From Sabulicella glaciei (GTDB lineage Bacteria; Pseudomonadota; Alphaproteobacteria; Acetobacterales; Acetobacteraceae), in assembly GCF_026183895.1 (NCBI RefSeq), contig NZ_JAPFQI010000010.1, forward strand, positions 62,001-126,000: DNA of 64,000 nucleotides, in the 5' to 3' direction. Shown here in pieces: positions 54,538-62,090 of the stretch. The position numbers and the translations under genes are program-made. The notes under the pieces are model-generated. The model was not told the DNA's origin. It was given only the letters and a program-made list of their open reading frames with translations, and searched no databases. Position 1 is the stretch's first letter. Each line of letters starts with the position of its first letter.

Positions 54538-55448
54538 GCCGGGTTGCCGCGCAGCCGGGGCGGGACATGCGCGTCCAGGAAGCGGCGCAGCGGCGAAGTC
54601 GCGGGGTGCTCCAGAGCGCGGGCGAGATGCGCCCAGCAGCGCGGCCCATGGGCGAGGTAGTGGCCCTTGCCGTCGCGGCGGTCGAGCCGCACCCAGAGCG
54701 CCGCCACGCGCAGGTGGCGCTGCGCGCCGAGCGCCGCCATCGCCGCCGCATCCGGGGCGCCGCCATAGGCGCGCAACGCCGCCTCGCGCGCCGCCTCTGG
54801 CACGTCGCGCCGCGCATCCTCGATCAGGGAAACGAGGTCGTAGAGCGGATGGCCGCGCGCGGCGTCCTGGAAGTCGATCACCGCCATGCCGCGCGCGGTG
54901 GGGACGAGGTTGGCGGGAAAGAAGTCGCGATGGACGAACCCTTCGGCGGCGAAGGGGGTCAGCATCTCCAGCAGCGCCGCGCGCAGCCCGGCGCGCGCCG
55001 CGTCGTCCGGCGGCGCGCCGAACACGGCGGGCCACCACCAGTCAAGGAAGGTGGCGGTCGCCGCCTCCGTCATCCGCGGCGCGTCCCAGGCGGGCAGGCC
55101 GCCGGGGGGCGGGTCGGCATGCAGCTTCGCCAGGGTGCGGGCGGCGGCGGCGTAGAGCGGCACCGGGTCGGCGCCGGCATCCAGTGCATCGGCCATGCTT
55201 TGCGGCCCCAGATCCTCGACCAGCGCGGCGCCCGGCCCCTCGGCCAGCACCGCCGGCGCAGGCACGCCGATGGCGTCGAGGTGGCGCGCCACGCGCAGGA
55301 AGGCATCCAGGTAGTCCTGGCCCGGCGTTTCCATCAGCAGGGCCGGGCGCGGCCCGCCATGCAGCCGGGCGTAGCGCTTGCTGGCATCGCCGGGCAGCGA
55401 CTCGGCGCGCGCCGTTCCGAAACCGGCGCGGAGGAGGAGTTCCGTCAC
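54534..55448 (-). CDS. amgK: MurNAc/GlcNAc anomeric kinase (AmgK-like)
   Basis: A 304-residue aminoglycoside-phosphotransferase-fold kinase. GDASKRYARL near residue 20 is the nucleotide loop; FVHRDFFPANL carries the catalytic Asp and metal Asn, and VIDFQDA the DFG-equivalent. Followed by murU, it should phosphorylate the C1 hydroxyl of MurNAc during cell-wall recycling. The GTG at 55448 overlaps the tsaE stop; a second GTG at 55451 is one codon upstream. The substrate is inferred from gene order. Confidence 0.88.
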   Translation of the reverse strand: MTELLLRAGFGTARAESLPGDASKRYARLHGGPRPALLMETPGQDYLDAFLRVARHLDAIGVPAPAVLAEGPGAALVEDLGPQSMADALDAGADPVPLYAAAARTLAKLHADPPPGGLPAWDAPRMTEAATATFLDWWWPAVFGAPPDDAARAGLRAALLEMLTPFAAEGFVHRDFFPANLVPTARGMAVIDFQDAARGHPLYDLVSLIEDARRDVPEAAREAALRAYGGAPDAAAMAALGAQRHLRVAALWVRLDRRDGKGHYLAHGPRCWAHLARALEHPATSPLRRFLDAHVPPRLRGNPA

Positions 55449-55879
55449 CACGCGCGCTTCTCCCAACCCGAAACGACCGCGCGGCGCGCATCGCCTTCCA
55501 GCGGCGCCAGCTCCACGCGCAGCGCCCCAGGCGGTGCCAGGGAACCGAGCCGGTCGGGCCATTCCACCAGGGCGATCCCCTCCAGCGCTTCCTCCCAGCC
55601 CAGCTCGTGCAGCGCATCGGGACCGTCGAGGCGGTAAAGGTCGAAATGGGAGGCCGTCATGCCCCCCGGCATGTCATAGAGCTGCACCAGGGTGAAGGTG
55701 GGGCTCGGCACCTCCAGCGCGGCATCGCCGGACAGGGCGCGCAGGAAGCCCCGAGCCAGCGCCGATTTCCCCGCCCCCAATGGCCCACTCAGCAGGATCG
55801 CATCCCCGGGCCGCGCTGCCCGGGCCAGGCGCGCGGCCAGGGCCTCGGTCTCCGCGAGGCCGTTCAGCACCATCTCCAT
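55445..55879 (-). CDS. tsaE: tRNA threonylcarbamoyladenosine ATPase TsaE
   Basis: A 144-residue P-loop ATPase that supports the TsaBD complex making t6A37 in ANN-decoding tRNAs. GPLGAGKSALARG (32-44), SPTFTLVQLYD and HFDLYRLDG match the family, and LVEWPDRLG lies near the C-terminus. It is the first gene of the tsaE-amgK-murU-lnt operon. Two in-frame ATGs (55879 and 55873) are possible starts. Divergent from the ferredoxin-NADP reductase gene. Confidence 0.96.
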   Translation of the reverse strand: MEMVLNGLAETEALAARLARAARPGDAILLSGPLGAGKSALARGFLRALSGDAALEVPSPTFTLVQLYDMPGGMTASHFDLYRLDGPDALHELGWEEALEGIALVEWPDRLGSLAPPGALRVELAPLEGDARRAVVSGWEKRAW

Positions 55880-55935
55880 GGCCGGCTTGTCGCATGCCCT
55901 GGACGGGCGAGGCAAAGCGGGGGAAATGGTCGGGC

Positions 55936-56949
55936 ATGAGCGACGTGATCGAGACCGACGTGTGCATCGTCGGCGCGGGGCCTTGCGGGCTTTTCGCCGT
56001 CTTCGAGTGCGGCATGCTGAAGATGCGCTGCGCCGTGGTGGACACGCTGGAGGAGATCGGCGGCCAATGCGCCGCGCTCTATCCCGAGAAGCCGATCTTC
56101 GACATCCCGGCGCATCCGCGCATCGAGGGCGCGAAGCTGATCGAGCAGCTGGCCGAGCAGGCCCTGCCCTTCGAGCCGCGCTACCTGCTGGGCCAGCGCG
56201 TCGACGCGCTGCGCGAGGATGGGGAGGGCTTCACCCTGCGCACCAGCGCGGACCGGACCATCCGCTGCAAGGCCGTGATCCTCGCCGCCGGGGCAGGCGC
56301 CTTCGGCCCCAACCGCCCGCCGCTGGACCACCTGCCGGATTACGAGGCGACCGGCGCCGTGCGCTACATGGTCACGAAGCGCGAGGAGTTCCGCGGCAAG
56401 CGCGTGGTGATCGCGGGCGGCGGCGACAGCGCGGTGGACTGGGCGCTGAGCCTTAAGGACATCGCCCGCGTCACCATGGTGCACCGGCGCGACAAGTTCC
56501 GCGCCGCGCCGGAAAGCGCGCGCCAGCTGGCCGAGGCCGCTGCGCGCGGCGAGGTGGAGATGGCGATCCCCTACCAGCTTCACGGGCTGGAAGGCACGGC
56601 GGGCCAGCTTTCCGCCGTGGTGCTGGCGACGTTGAAGGGCGAGGAGAAGCGCGTCGAGGCCGACCACCTGCTCGCCTTCTTCGGCCTGTCCATGGAGCTC
56701 GGCCCCATCGCCGAATGGGGGCTGGGCATCGAGCACAAGCACGTGCGCGTGGACCCGGCCACCTGCATGACGAATGTCCCCGGCGTCCATGCCATCGGCG
56801 ACATCGCCACCTATCCGGGCAAGCTGAAGCTGATCCTGCAAGGCTTCTCGGAGGCCGCGATGGCGGCGCACGCCATCCACCCGCGCGTCTTCCCTGGCGA
56901 GGCGCTGCATTTCGAGTACTCCACCTCCAAGGGCGTGCCTCACGGGTGA
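55936..56949 (+). CDS. Ferredoxin/flavodoxin-NADP reductase, TrxB-like
   Basis: A 337-residue FAD/NADPH flavoenzyme. GAGPCG (13-18) binds FAD, EIGGQCAALYPEKPIFDIP is typical of YumC-type ferredoxin-NADP reductases, GGGDSAVDWAL (about 158) binds NADPH, and GDIATYPGK closes the FAD site. The active-site CxxC of thioredoxin reductase is absent (the Cys in GGQC is single). It should pass electrons between NADPH and ferredoxin or flavodoxin. The DUF938 methyltransferase gene overlaps its stop (GTGA). Confidence 0.94.
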   Translation: MSDVIETDVCIVGAGPCGLFAVFECGMLKMRCAVVDTLEEIGGQCAALYPEKPIFDIPAHPRIEGAKLIEQLAEQALPFEPRYLLGQRVDALREDGEGFTLRTSADRTIRCKAVILAAGAGAFGPNRPPLDHLPDYEATGAVRYMVTKREEFRGKRVVIAGGGDSAVDWALSLKDIARVTMVHRRDKFRAAPESARQLAEAAARGEVEMAIPYQLHGLEGTAGQLSAVVLATLKGEEKRVEADHLLAFFGLSMELGPIAEWGLGIEHKHVRVDPATCMTNVPGVHAIGDIATYPGKLKLILQGFSEAAMAAHAIHPRVFPGEALHFEYSTSKGVPHG

Positions 56950-57518
56950 AGCGCGAGTCGCCCGCCGCACAGCGCAACCGCGAGCCCATTGCCGAGGCGC
57001 TGGCGCCGCTCCTGCCCCCGCGCGGCACGGTGCTGGAGGTGGCGAGCGGATCGGGCGAGCACGCCGTCCACCTGGCGCGGCGCTTCCCGCATCTGCTGTG
57101 GCAGCCGAGCGACCCGGACGGGGAGGCGCGCGCCTCCATCGCCCTCTATGTGAAGGAGGCGGGGCTGCCCAATCTCCGCCCGCCCGTGGCGCTCGACGCC
57201 GCAGGCGACGCGCCCTTTCCGCCCGCCGATGCGGTGCTGTGCATCAACATGATCCACATCGCGCCCTGGGAAGCCTGCGAGGGCCTGCTCCGCAAGGCAC
57301 CGGGCGGGTCGCTCTTCCTGTATAGTCCGTTTGTCCGCGACGGCGTTCCCACCGCCCCCTCCAACATCGCCTTCGATGCCGACCTCCGTGCCCGCGACCC
57401 GCGCTGGGGCGTGCGCCGCCTGGAGGACGTGGCGGCGCTGGCGGCCCAGCACGGCTGGGGTCCGCCCGCGGTCACCGGGATGCCGGCCAACAACCTGCTG
57501 GTCGCCTTTCGGCGCTGA
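56946..57518 (+). CDS. DUF938 SAM-dependent methyltransferase
   Basis: A 190-residue class I methyltransferase-like protein. It begins SPAAQRNREPIAEAL, and VLEVASGSGEHAVHLA (32-47) is the SAM-binding motif I; NMIHIAPWE and GVRRLEDV follow as in DUF938. The natural substrate is not known. The GTG start overlaps the reductase stop, which indicates co-translation; no shared pathway is evident. Confidence 0.9.
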   Translation: MKRESPAAQRNREPIAEALAPLLPPRGTVLEVASGSGEHAVHLARRFPHLLWQPSDPDGEARASIALYVKEAGLPNLRPPVALDAAGDAPFPPADAVLCINMIHIAPWEACEGLLRKAPGGSLFLYSPFVRDGVPTAPSNIAFDADLRARDPRWGVRRLEDVAALAAQHGWGPPAVTGMPANNLLVAFRR

Positions 57519-57528
57519 CGGCGCCCCC

Positions 57529-59145
57529 TCAGTCGCGCAGGAGGCGGAAGGTGCCTTCCGTTCGGCCGGCACGGATGCCCGGGCCGGGCACGCGGGCGTA
57601 GCGCGCCGTGCCGGTGAGCTGATTGCCGGCGATGCGCCCTTCCAACTCGGTCACATGGGGGTTGCGCCCCATCATCAGCGTGCCGGAGGCGACAAGGCGG
57701 CCATCCGGGGCCAGCCGTCCTTGAAGCTCGCCCGATCCGACCAGCCCGGCCGAAGCCTCGAAGCGCACCGTCACCGCACCCCCCTCCCCGTCCGGGCGCA
57801 CCACCAGCCGCAGCCGGCCGCCGCGTCCCAGCGTCTCGTTGAAGATGGAGCCGCGGAAGCTGCCGGCCCGCTCGACGGAGGGCGTCACTGGCGGGGAGGC
57901 GGCCGAGCCCGGGCCTCCTCCCGGTGCGGCGGGCGCCGCACCGGGAGGGGCCGATGGCGGGGCAGCAGGGGCTGGCGCAACGGGGGCCGATGCGGCAGGT
58001 GGCCGCGCGGCGGGGACGGGCGTGGCCGGATCCGGCGCGAGAGGGGGCGGCGCCACGGGAGCCGGCGCAACGGGCTCTGAAGCGATCGGGGCTTGAGCGG
58101 CGGGGACCGGCGCATCAGGGGCCGGCGCCGCTTCCCGGGCCGGGGCAGGTCGGGCGGGCGGCCCGGCCCCGAAAGAAGGCAGCGGACGGCCGGACAATTC
58201 CCAACCCAGGGCGACCAGCGCGGCCAGCAGCAGCAGCGGCAGGAGCAGCAACCACGGCCAGACGCGGCGCCGGGACCGTGTCCGCCGTGGGGACGGGCGT
58301 GACGCGGCCAGGGGCGCATCGGCGACAACGAAGGGCGGCACGGCCTCCGGCGAGGCGACTTCCCGGCGCAGCACCGGGGCGGCAACCGGCTCGGGCGGCG
58401 GGGGTCCAGGCAGCGGAGCCTCGGGCTCCGGCGCGGGGGGTGGCGGCGGCTCGGGCGGCGGTGCGGGCTCGGGCTCCGACGGAACGGGGGCAGGGCCGCC
58501 GGAGCGCATCGCATCCGCAGACTCCACGTGATGGGGGCCGACCCGCGCCGCGCCGCCCATCCGCGCGATGAACATTGCACCCTGGGCCAGGGTCGCCACC
58601 AGCCGGGGCAGGCCGCGCGCATGCAGGGCCAGCGATTCGATCGCCTCCGGCTCGAACAGGTCGGGCGGCTCGCCCACCGCCTCCAGCCGCGCGGCGACGA
58701 ACTCGCCCACATCGTCGGGGGAAAGCGGCGGCAGGGGCACAACGGAGGAGGGCAGCCCCAGCGCCTCCAGCCGCGCGGCGAAGCCAGGCAGCGCCGCCAG
58801 CACCACCGGCCCGCCCTCGCCCAGTTCGCGCAGCGCCGCGTCGTCCAGCCCATCCGCCTCGTCCAGCAGCCGCACCGTGCCGGGGGCATCGGGCTCGGCG
58901 GTGAGGGCGTGCTCGTGGAGCTGCGCCGGACGGCCTTCCTCGCGCAGGGCGCGCTCAACCTCCCGCAGCAGCAGCGTCTTGCCTGCGCCGGGCTGGCCGA
59001 GCAGCAGCACAGGCTGCCCGGGCCGCAACGCGCCTAGCACCGCCGCGCGGGCGCGCCGCCAGCCGGCATGGGGCACGGCGGCGTCCGAACCGGAATGGAA
59101 ATGGAAAGGGAGGCCGGAGCGGGCCGGCCCGGAAACGGAGTTCAC
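57529..59145 (-). CDS. Membrane-anchored ExeA-like ATPase with Pro-rich linker
   Basis: A 538-residue protein in four parts: an N-terminal AAA-type ATPase (Walker A GQPGAGKT 50-57, Walker B VRLLDEADGLD near 92) resembling ExeA/GspA; a Pro/Ala/Glu-rich linker (about 225-290); one transmembrane helix (about 305-328); and a periplasmic side made of a second Pro/Ala-rich stretch plus a C-terminal beta-rich domain (about 440-538). ExeA proteins insert the type II secretin through peptidoglycan, but no secretion genes are here. The periplasmic domain is not recognised. GTG start, preceded by GGGAG. Confidence 0.7.
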   Translation of the reverse strand: MNSVSGPARSGLPFHFHSGSDAAVPHAGWRRARAAVLGALRPGQPVLLLGQPGAGKTLLLREVERALREEGRPAQLHEHALTAEPDAPGTVRLLDEADGLDDAALRELGEGGPVVLAALPGFAARLEALGLPSSVVPLPPLSPDDVGEFVAARLEAVGEPPDLFEPEAIESLALHARGLPRLVATLAQGAMFIARMGGAARVGPHHVESADAMRSGGPAPVPSEPEPAPPPEPPPPPAPEPEAPLPGPPPPEPVAAPVLRREVASPEAVPPFVVADAPLAASRPSPRRTRSRRRVWPWLLLLPLLLLAALVALGWELSGRPLPSFGAGPPARPAPAREAAPAPDAPVPAAQAPIASEPVAPAPVAPPPLAPDPATPVPAARPPAASAPVAPAPAAPPSAPPGAAPAAPGGGPGSAASPPVTPSVERAGSFRGSIFNETLGRGGRLRLVVRPDGEGGAVTVRFEASAGLVGSGELQGRLAPDGRLVASGTLMMGRNPHVTELEGRIAGNQLTGTARYARVPGPGIRAGRTEGTFRLLRD

Positions 59146-59210
59146 CTCTTCTCCCTAATGGATTGGCTCCGCCTGAAAACTCTCCGCGAAGGCGGATGTC
59201 GCAGCCTGCC

Positions 59211-59555
59211 TTATTCCTGCCCCACGGCGGCCGCGAACCATTCGGCATAGGGAGAGTTCCGCGCCATGACGCGGTTCCAGTCGCGGTCGCCATCCTGCCA
59301 CCAGACCGGCCCACGCTCTCCCAGAGCCACCTTGGCGGCATGGACCGCCGAGCCTGCCTTGGCAAGGGCGTCGCGGTCGCCGGCGCGGCGGGCCGCGCCC
59401 ACCGCCCGTCGCGCGGCCATCAGGGCGCGGACCAGGGCTTCGCGCTCTTCCCCCGGCAGATGGGGGTTGGCGCGGCGCCACAGCCGCCCCCGCACCACGA
59501 TGTAGCGCCCGTCCGGGGTGACGGGCGGCCCGCCCTCAGACGACGAGGCCGCCAT
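59211..59555 (-). CDS. Conserved hypothetical protein
   Basis: A 114-residue basic, mostly helical soluble protein. The stretch TPDGRYIVVRGRLWRRANPHLP followed by EEREALVRALMAARRAVGAARRAGD is a pattern I have seen in small alphaproteobacterial proteins of unknown function. It lacks a signal peptide or metal motif. The start overlaps the end of the SDR gene by 20 bases, so it is the last gene of the SDR-FAH group. No function is proposed. Confidence 0.65.
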   Translation of the reverse strand: MAASSSEGGPPVTPDGRYIVVRGRLWRRANPHLPGEEREALVRALMAARRAVGAARRAGDRDALAKAGSAVHAAKVALGERGPVWWQDGDRDWNRVMARNSPYAEWFAAAVGQE

Positions 59556-60282
59556 TCACGTGGATCACTTGGCCGGTGACGTAGCCGGCCTCCTCGCCGA
59601 GCAGGAAGGTGATGGCCGCTGCCATCTCCTCCGGCGTGCCCAGGCGGCGCATCGGCACCTTGGCGACGAGGGCCTGGCGCTGCTCCTCCGAATACGCGGC
59701 GTGGGCGCCGGGGTCCTTCTGGGTGTAGCCGGGGGCGACGGCGTTCACCGTCACCTCGGGCGCCCATTCCATCGCGAGGGTGCGCAGCAGCGCCTCCACC
59801 CCCAGCTTGCCGACGGCGGTGGCCGGGAAGTTGTGCGCGTCGTGGCGGTACAGATGCGCCACGAAGGAGGACACGGCGACGAGGCGCCCCTGCGTGCCCC
59901 GCCGCAGATGCGGCCCGGCGGCGCGGGCGAGGCGCAGGAAAGCCCAGAGGATCGTGTCCAGGCTCCGCGCCAGCGCCGCGTCCGACAGGTCGCTGGCCGG
60001 GGTGCGGTCGGCAAAGCCTGCGTTGCTCACCACCGCGTCGAGGCCGCCCAAGCGTTCCGCCGCCGCTTCCACCAGCCCGGCGGGGGCCTCCGGATCGGAC
60101 AGGTCGGCCAGGACGACATGCGCCTCCGCGCCCTTGGCACGGGCCTCCTTCGCCACCGAAACCGCGCCCGCCTCGTTGGAGCGGGCGTGGATGACGAGGG
60201 CGACGCCCGGCGCGGCGAGGCGACGCGCCGTCGCCGCGCCGATGCCCGACGAGGCGCCGGTGATGAGAACGCGCCGCGTCAC
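59536..60282 (-). CDS. SDR-family protein lacking the catalytic tyrosine
   Basis: A 248-residue SDR with a normal nucleotide motif (TGASSGIG, 8-15), NAG (87-89), Ser139 and C-terminal GYVTGQVIHVNGG. At the YxxxK position the sequence is TAVGK (Thr155, Lys159), so the usual proton donor is missing. It may act on a substrate through another residue, or serve as a partner or non-catalytic protein. The GTG start overlaps the stop of the FAH-family gene, which links it to sugar-acid metabolism. Confidence 0.85.
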   Translation of the reverse strand: MTRRVLITGASSGIGAATARRLAAPGVALVIHARSNEAGAVSVAKEARAKGAEAHVVLADLSDPEAPAGLVEAAAERLGGLDAVVSNAGFADRTPASDLSDAALARSLDTILWAFLRLARAAGPHLRRGTQGRLVAVSSFVAHLYRHDAHNFPATAVGKLGVEALLRTLAMEWAPEVTVNAVAPGYTQKDPGAHAAYSEEQRQALVAKVPMRRLGTPEEMAAAITFLLGEEAGYVTGQVIHVNGGLVV

Positions 60283-61130
60283 CCGGAATACGCGACGGTG
60301 CGCGTGCGCTGCTCGCCCAGGCCATGCACGCCGAGGCGCAGCGTCTGTCCCGGCTTCAGGAAGACCGGACTGGGCTTCACGCCGAGGCCGACGCCGGGCG
60401 GCGTGCCGGTGAAGATGATGTCGCCCGGGTGCAGCGTGATGAAGTGCGACACGTAGGAGACGATGGTCTTCACGCCGAAGATCATGGTCTTGGTGCTTCC
60501 GTTCTGCCGCATGGTGCCGTCCACCTCGCAGAACAGGTCGAGCGCCTGCGGGTCCGGCACCTCGTCCTTGGTGACGAGCCAGGGGCCGACGGGCCCGAAG
60601 GTGTCGGCGCCCTTGCCCTTGTCCCAGGCGCCGCCGCGCTCGATCTGCCATTCGCGCTCGCTCACGTCATTGCCCGTGGCGTAGCCGGCGACGTGGTCCA
60701 GCGCCTGTTCCTCGCCCACGCAGGTGGCCTTGGAGCCGATGACGATGCACAGCTCCACCTCCCAGTCGGTCTTGGAGCTGTTCTTGGGAATCACGATGTC
60801 GTCGTTCGGGCCGCTGATTGCGCCATTGGCCTTGAGGAAGACGATCGGCTCCTTGGGGATGTCGGCGCCCGTCTCCGCCGCATGGTCGGCATAGTTCAGC
60901 CCGATGCAGATCAGCTGCGTGAAGCCCGAGACGGGCGGGCCGAGGCGCGGATTGCCCTCGACCTTCGGCAAGGTCTTCGGATCCAGCTTGGCCAGCTTCG
61001 CGAGGCCGTTGGGCGAGAGCACCTCGCCCGCGATGTCGGCGCAGACGCCCGACAGGTCGCGGATCGCGCCCGAGGCGTCGAGAAGACCCGGCTTTTCCTT
61101 CCCCTTGGGGCCGTAGCGCAAGAGCTTCAT
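60279..61130 (-). CDS. Fumarylacetoacetate hydrolase-family protein
   Basis: A 283-residue FAH-fold hydrolase. The metal site is Glu124 and Glu126 in DWEVEL and Asp155 in NDVSERE; GLNYADHAAE (77-86) and TGTPPGVG complete it. The sequence looks most like the 2,4-diketo-3-deoxy-L-fuconate / L-rhamnonate hydrolase branch, which splits a diketo acid to pyruvate and lactate or glycolate. The flanking SDR resembling 2-keto-3-deoxy-L-fuconate dehydrogenase supports this. Ureidoglycolate lyase is a common mis-annotation for this family. Confidence 0.88.
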   Translation of the reverse strand: MKLLRYGPKGKEKPGLLDASGAIRDLSGVCADIAGEVLSPNGLAKLAKLDPKTLPKVEGNPRLGPPVSGFTQLICIGLNYADHAAETGADIPKEPIVFLKANGAISGPNDDIVIPKNSSKTDWEVELCIVIGSKATCVGEEQALDHVAGYATGNDVSEREWQIERGGAWDKGKGADTFGPVGPWLVTKDEVPDPQALDLFCEVDGTMRQNGSTKTMIFGVKTIVSYVSHFITLHPGDIIFTGTPPGVGLGVKPSPVFLKPGQTLRLGVHGLGEQRTRTVAYSG

Positions 61131-61199
61131 GGAGTTCCCTCTCCCGATTTGGTGAGAAGAGCCTAGGGGCGAACGCAGCGGCGTTGAAGGGGCGGGGCG

Positions 61200-61943
61200 C
61201 TACAGCGTCCAGCCGCCGTCGATCACCACCGCCTGCCCGGTCATGAAGGCGCTCTCGTCGCTCGCGAGATATACGATCAGCGAGGCGATCTCCTCCGGCC
61301 GCGCGAGGCGTCCCATGGCCTGGCGCGCGACGAAGGCGGCGCGCGCCTGCTCCATCCCGCCCGCCTCCTCCGCATTCGCCGCCACGCGCTCCTCCCAGGA
61401 GGGCGTTTCCACCGTGCCGGGGGCGAGGCAGTTCACGCGGATGCCCTGCTTCACCACGTCGGCCGCCGCCGCTCGCGTCATGCCTACCACGGCCGCCTTA
61501 CTCGCGCCGTAGACGAAGCGGTTGGGCGCCCCTTTGATGGAGGAGGCGGCGGAGGACATGTTGATGATGGAGCCGCGCCCGCGCTCGATCATCGCCGGCA
61601 ACGCCGCCTGCATCGCCTTCCACATGGAGCGCGCGTTCAGCGCGAAGGCGAAGTCCCACTCGTCATCCGTGCAGGTCAGCGCCGTGTTCTGGTGGACGAA
61701 GCCCGCGCAGTTGAACATGGCGTCGAAGGGCCCGCCGCGCGTGATCGCGTCGCGCAGCGCCGCGTCGTCCAGCACGTCGAGGCCCTGGGTCTCGATGCCT
61801 TCCAGTCCGCGCAGCTTCGCCACGTCCCGGTCGGTCGCCAGCACGTCCGCGCCTTCCTGCGCCATCAGGATCGCGGCGGCGCGGCCGATCCCCTGCCCCG
61901 CCGCGCTGACGAAGACGCGCTTGCCCTGCAGCCTGCCGGCCAT
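61200..61943 (-). CDS. SDR, 2-keto-3-deoxy-L-fuconate dehydrogenase/BDH2-like
   Basis: A 247-residue SDR. SAAGQGIGRA (13-22) binds NAD, FNCAGFVHQ (77-85) and NMSSAASSIKGAPNRFVYGASKA (Ser131, Tyr145, Lys149) form the active site, and GTVETPSWEER with ARQAMGRLARPEE follow. These segments resemble human BDH2 and bacterial 2-keto-3-deoxy-L-fuconate dehydrogenase. It lies 69 bases upstream of the FAH gene on the same strand, so the two may carry out successive steps of L-fucose or L-rhamnose breakdown. No dehydratase or transporter is in view. Confidence 0.88.
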   Translation of the reverse strand: MAGRLQGKRVFVSAAGQGIGRAAAILMAQEGADVLATDRDVAKLRGLEGIETQGLDVLDDAALRDAITRGGPFDAMFNCAGFVHQNTALTCTDDEWDFAFALNARSMWKAMQAALPAMIERGRGSIINMSSAASSIKGAPNRFVYGASKAAVVGMTRAAAADVVKQGIRVNCLAPGTVETPSWEERVAANAEEAGGMEQARAAFVARQAMGRLARPEEIASLIVYLASDESAFMTGQAVVIDGGWTL

Positions 61944-62036
61944 CCCTGGTCCCTCCCGCTCTTTCCCGCATTGCGCCGCGAAGGCAGGGGCGCGTCAATT
62001 GCGAAGGTCAGGCTCCGTCCGTCAAAGCCGAAGCGC

Positions 62037-62080
62037 GGCGAGGCCCAGTGGCCGGAGGCGGCGCCCGGCGCCCGAGGGCA
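62037..62080 (+). repeat. Structured intergenic repeat, copy C (block 2 only)
   Basis: This 44-base stretch matches block 2 of copy B at 38 of 44 positions. The block 1 hairpin is not recognisable upstream, so this is a partial or older copy. It lies between the SDR start and the hrpB stop, ending 10 bases before hrpB. Confidence 0.7.
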
Positions 62081-62090
62081 CAGCAAAACC

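Noticed and set aside
60279..61130. Ureidoglycolate lyase
   Set aside because: This is a frequent label for FAH-family proteins, but no allantoin genes are present and the flanking SDRs fit deoxy-sugar acid breakdown better.
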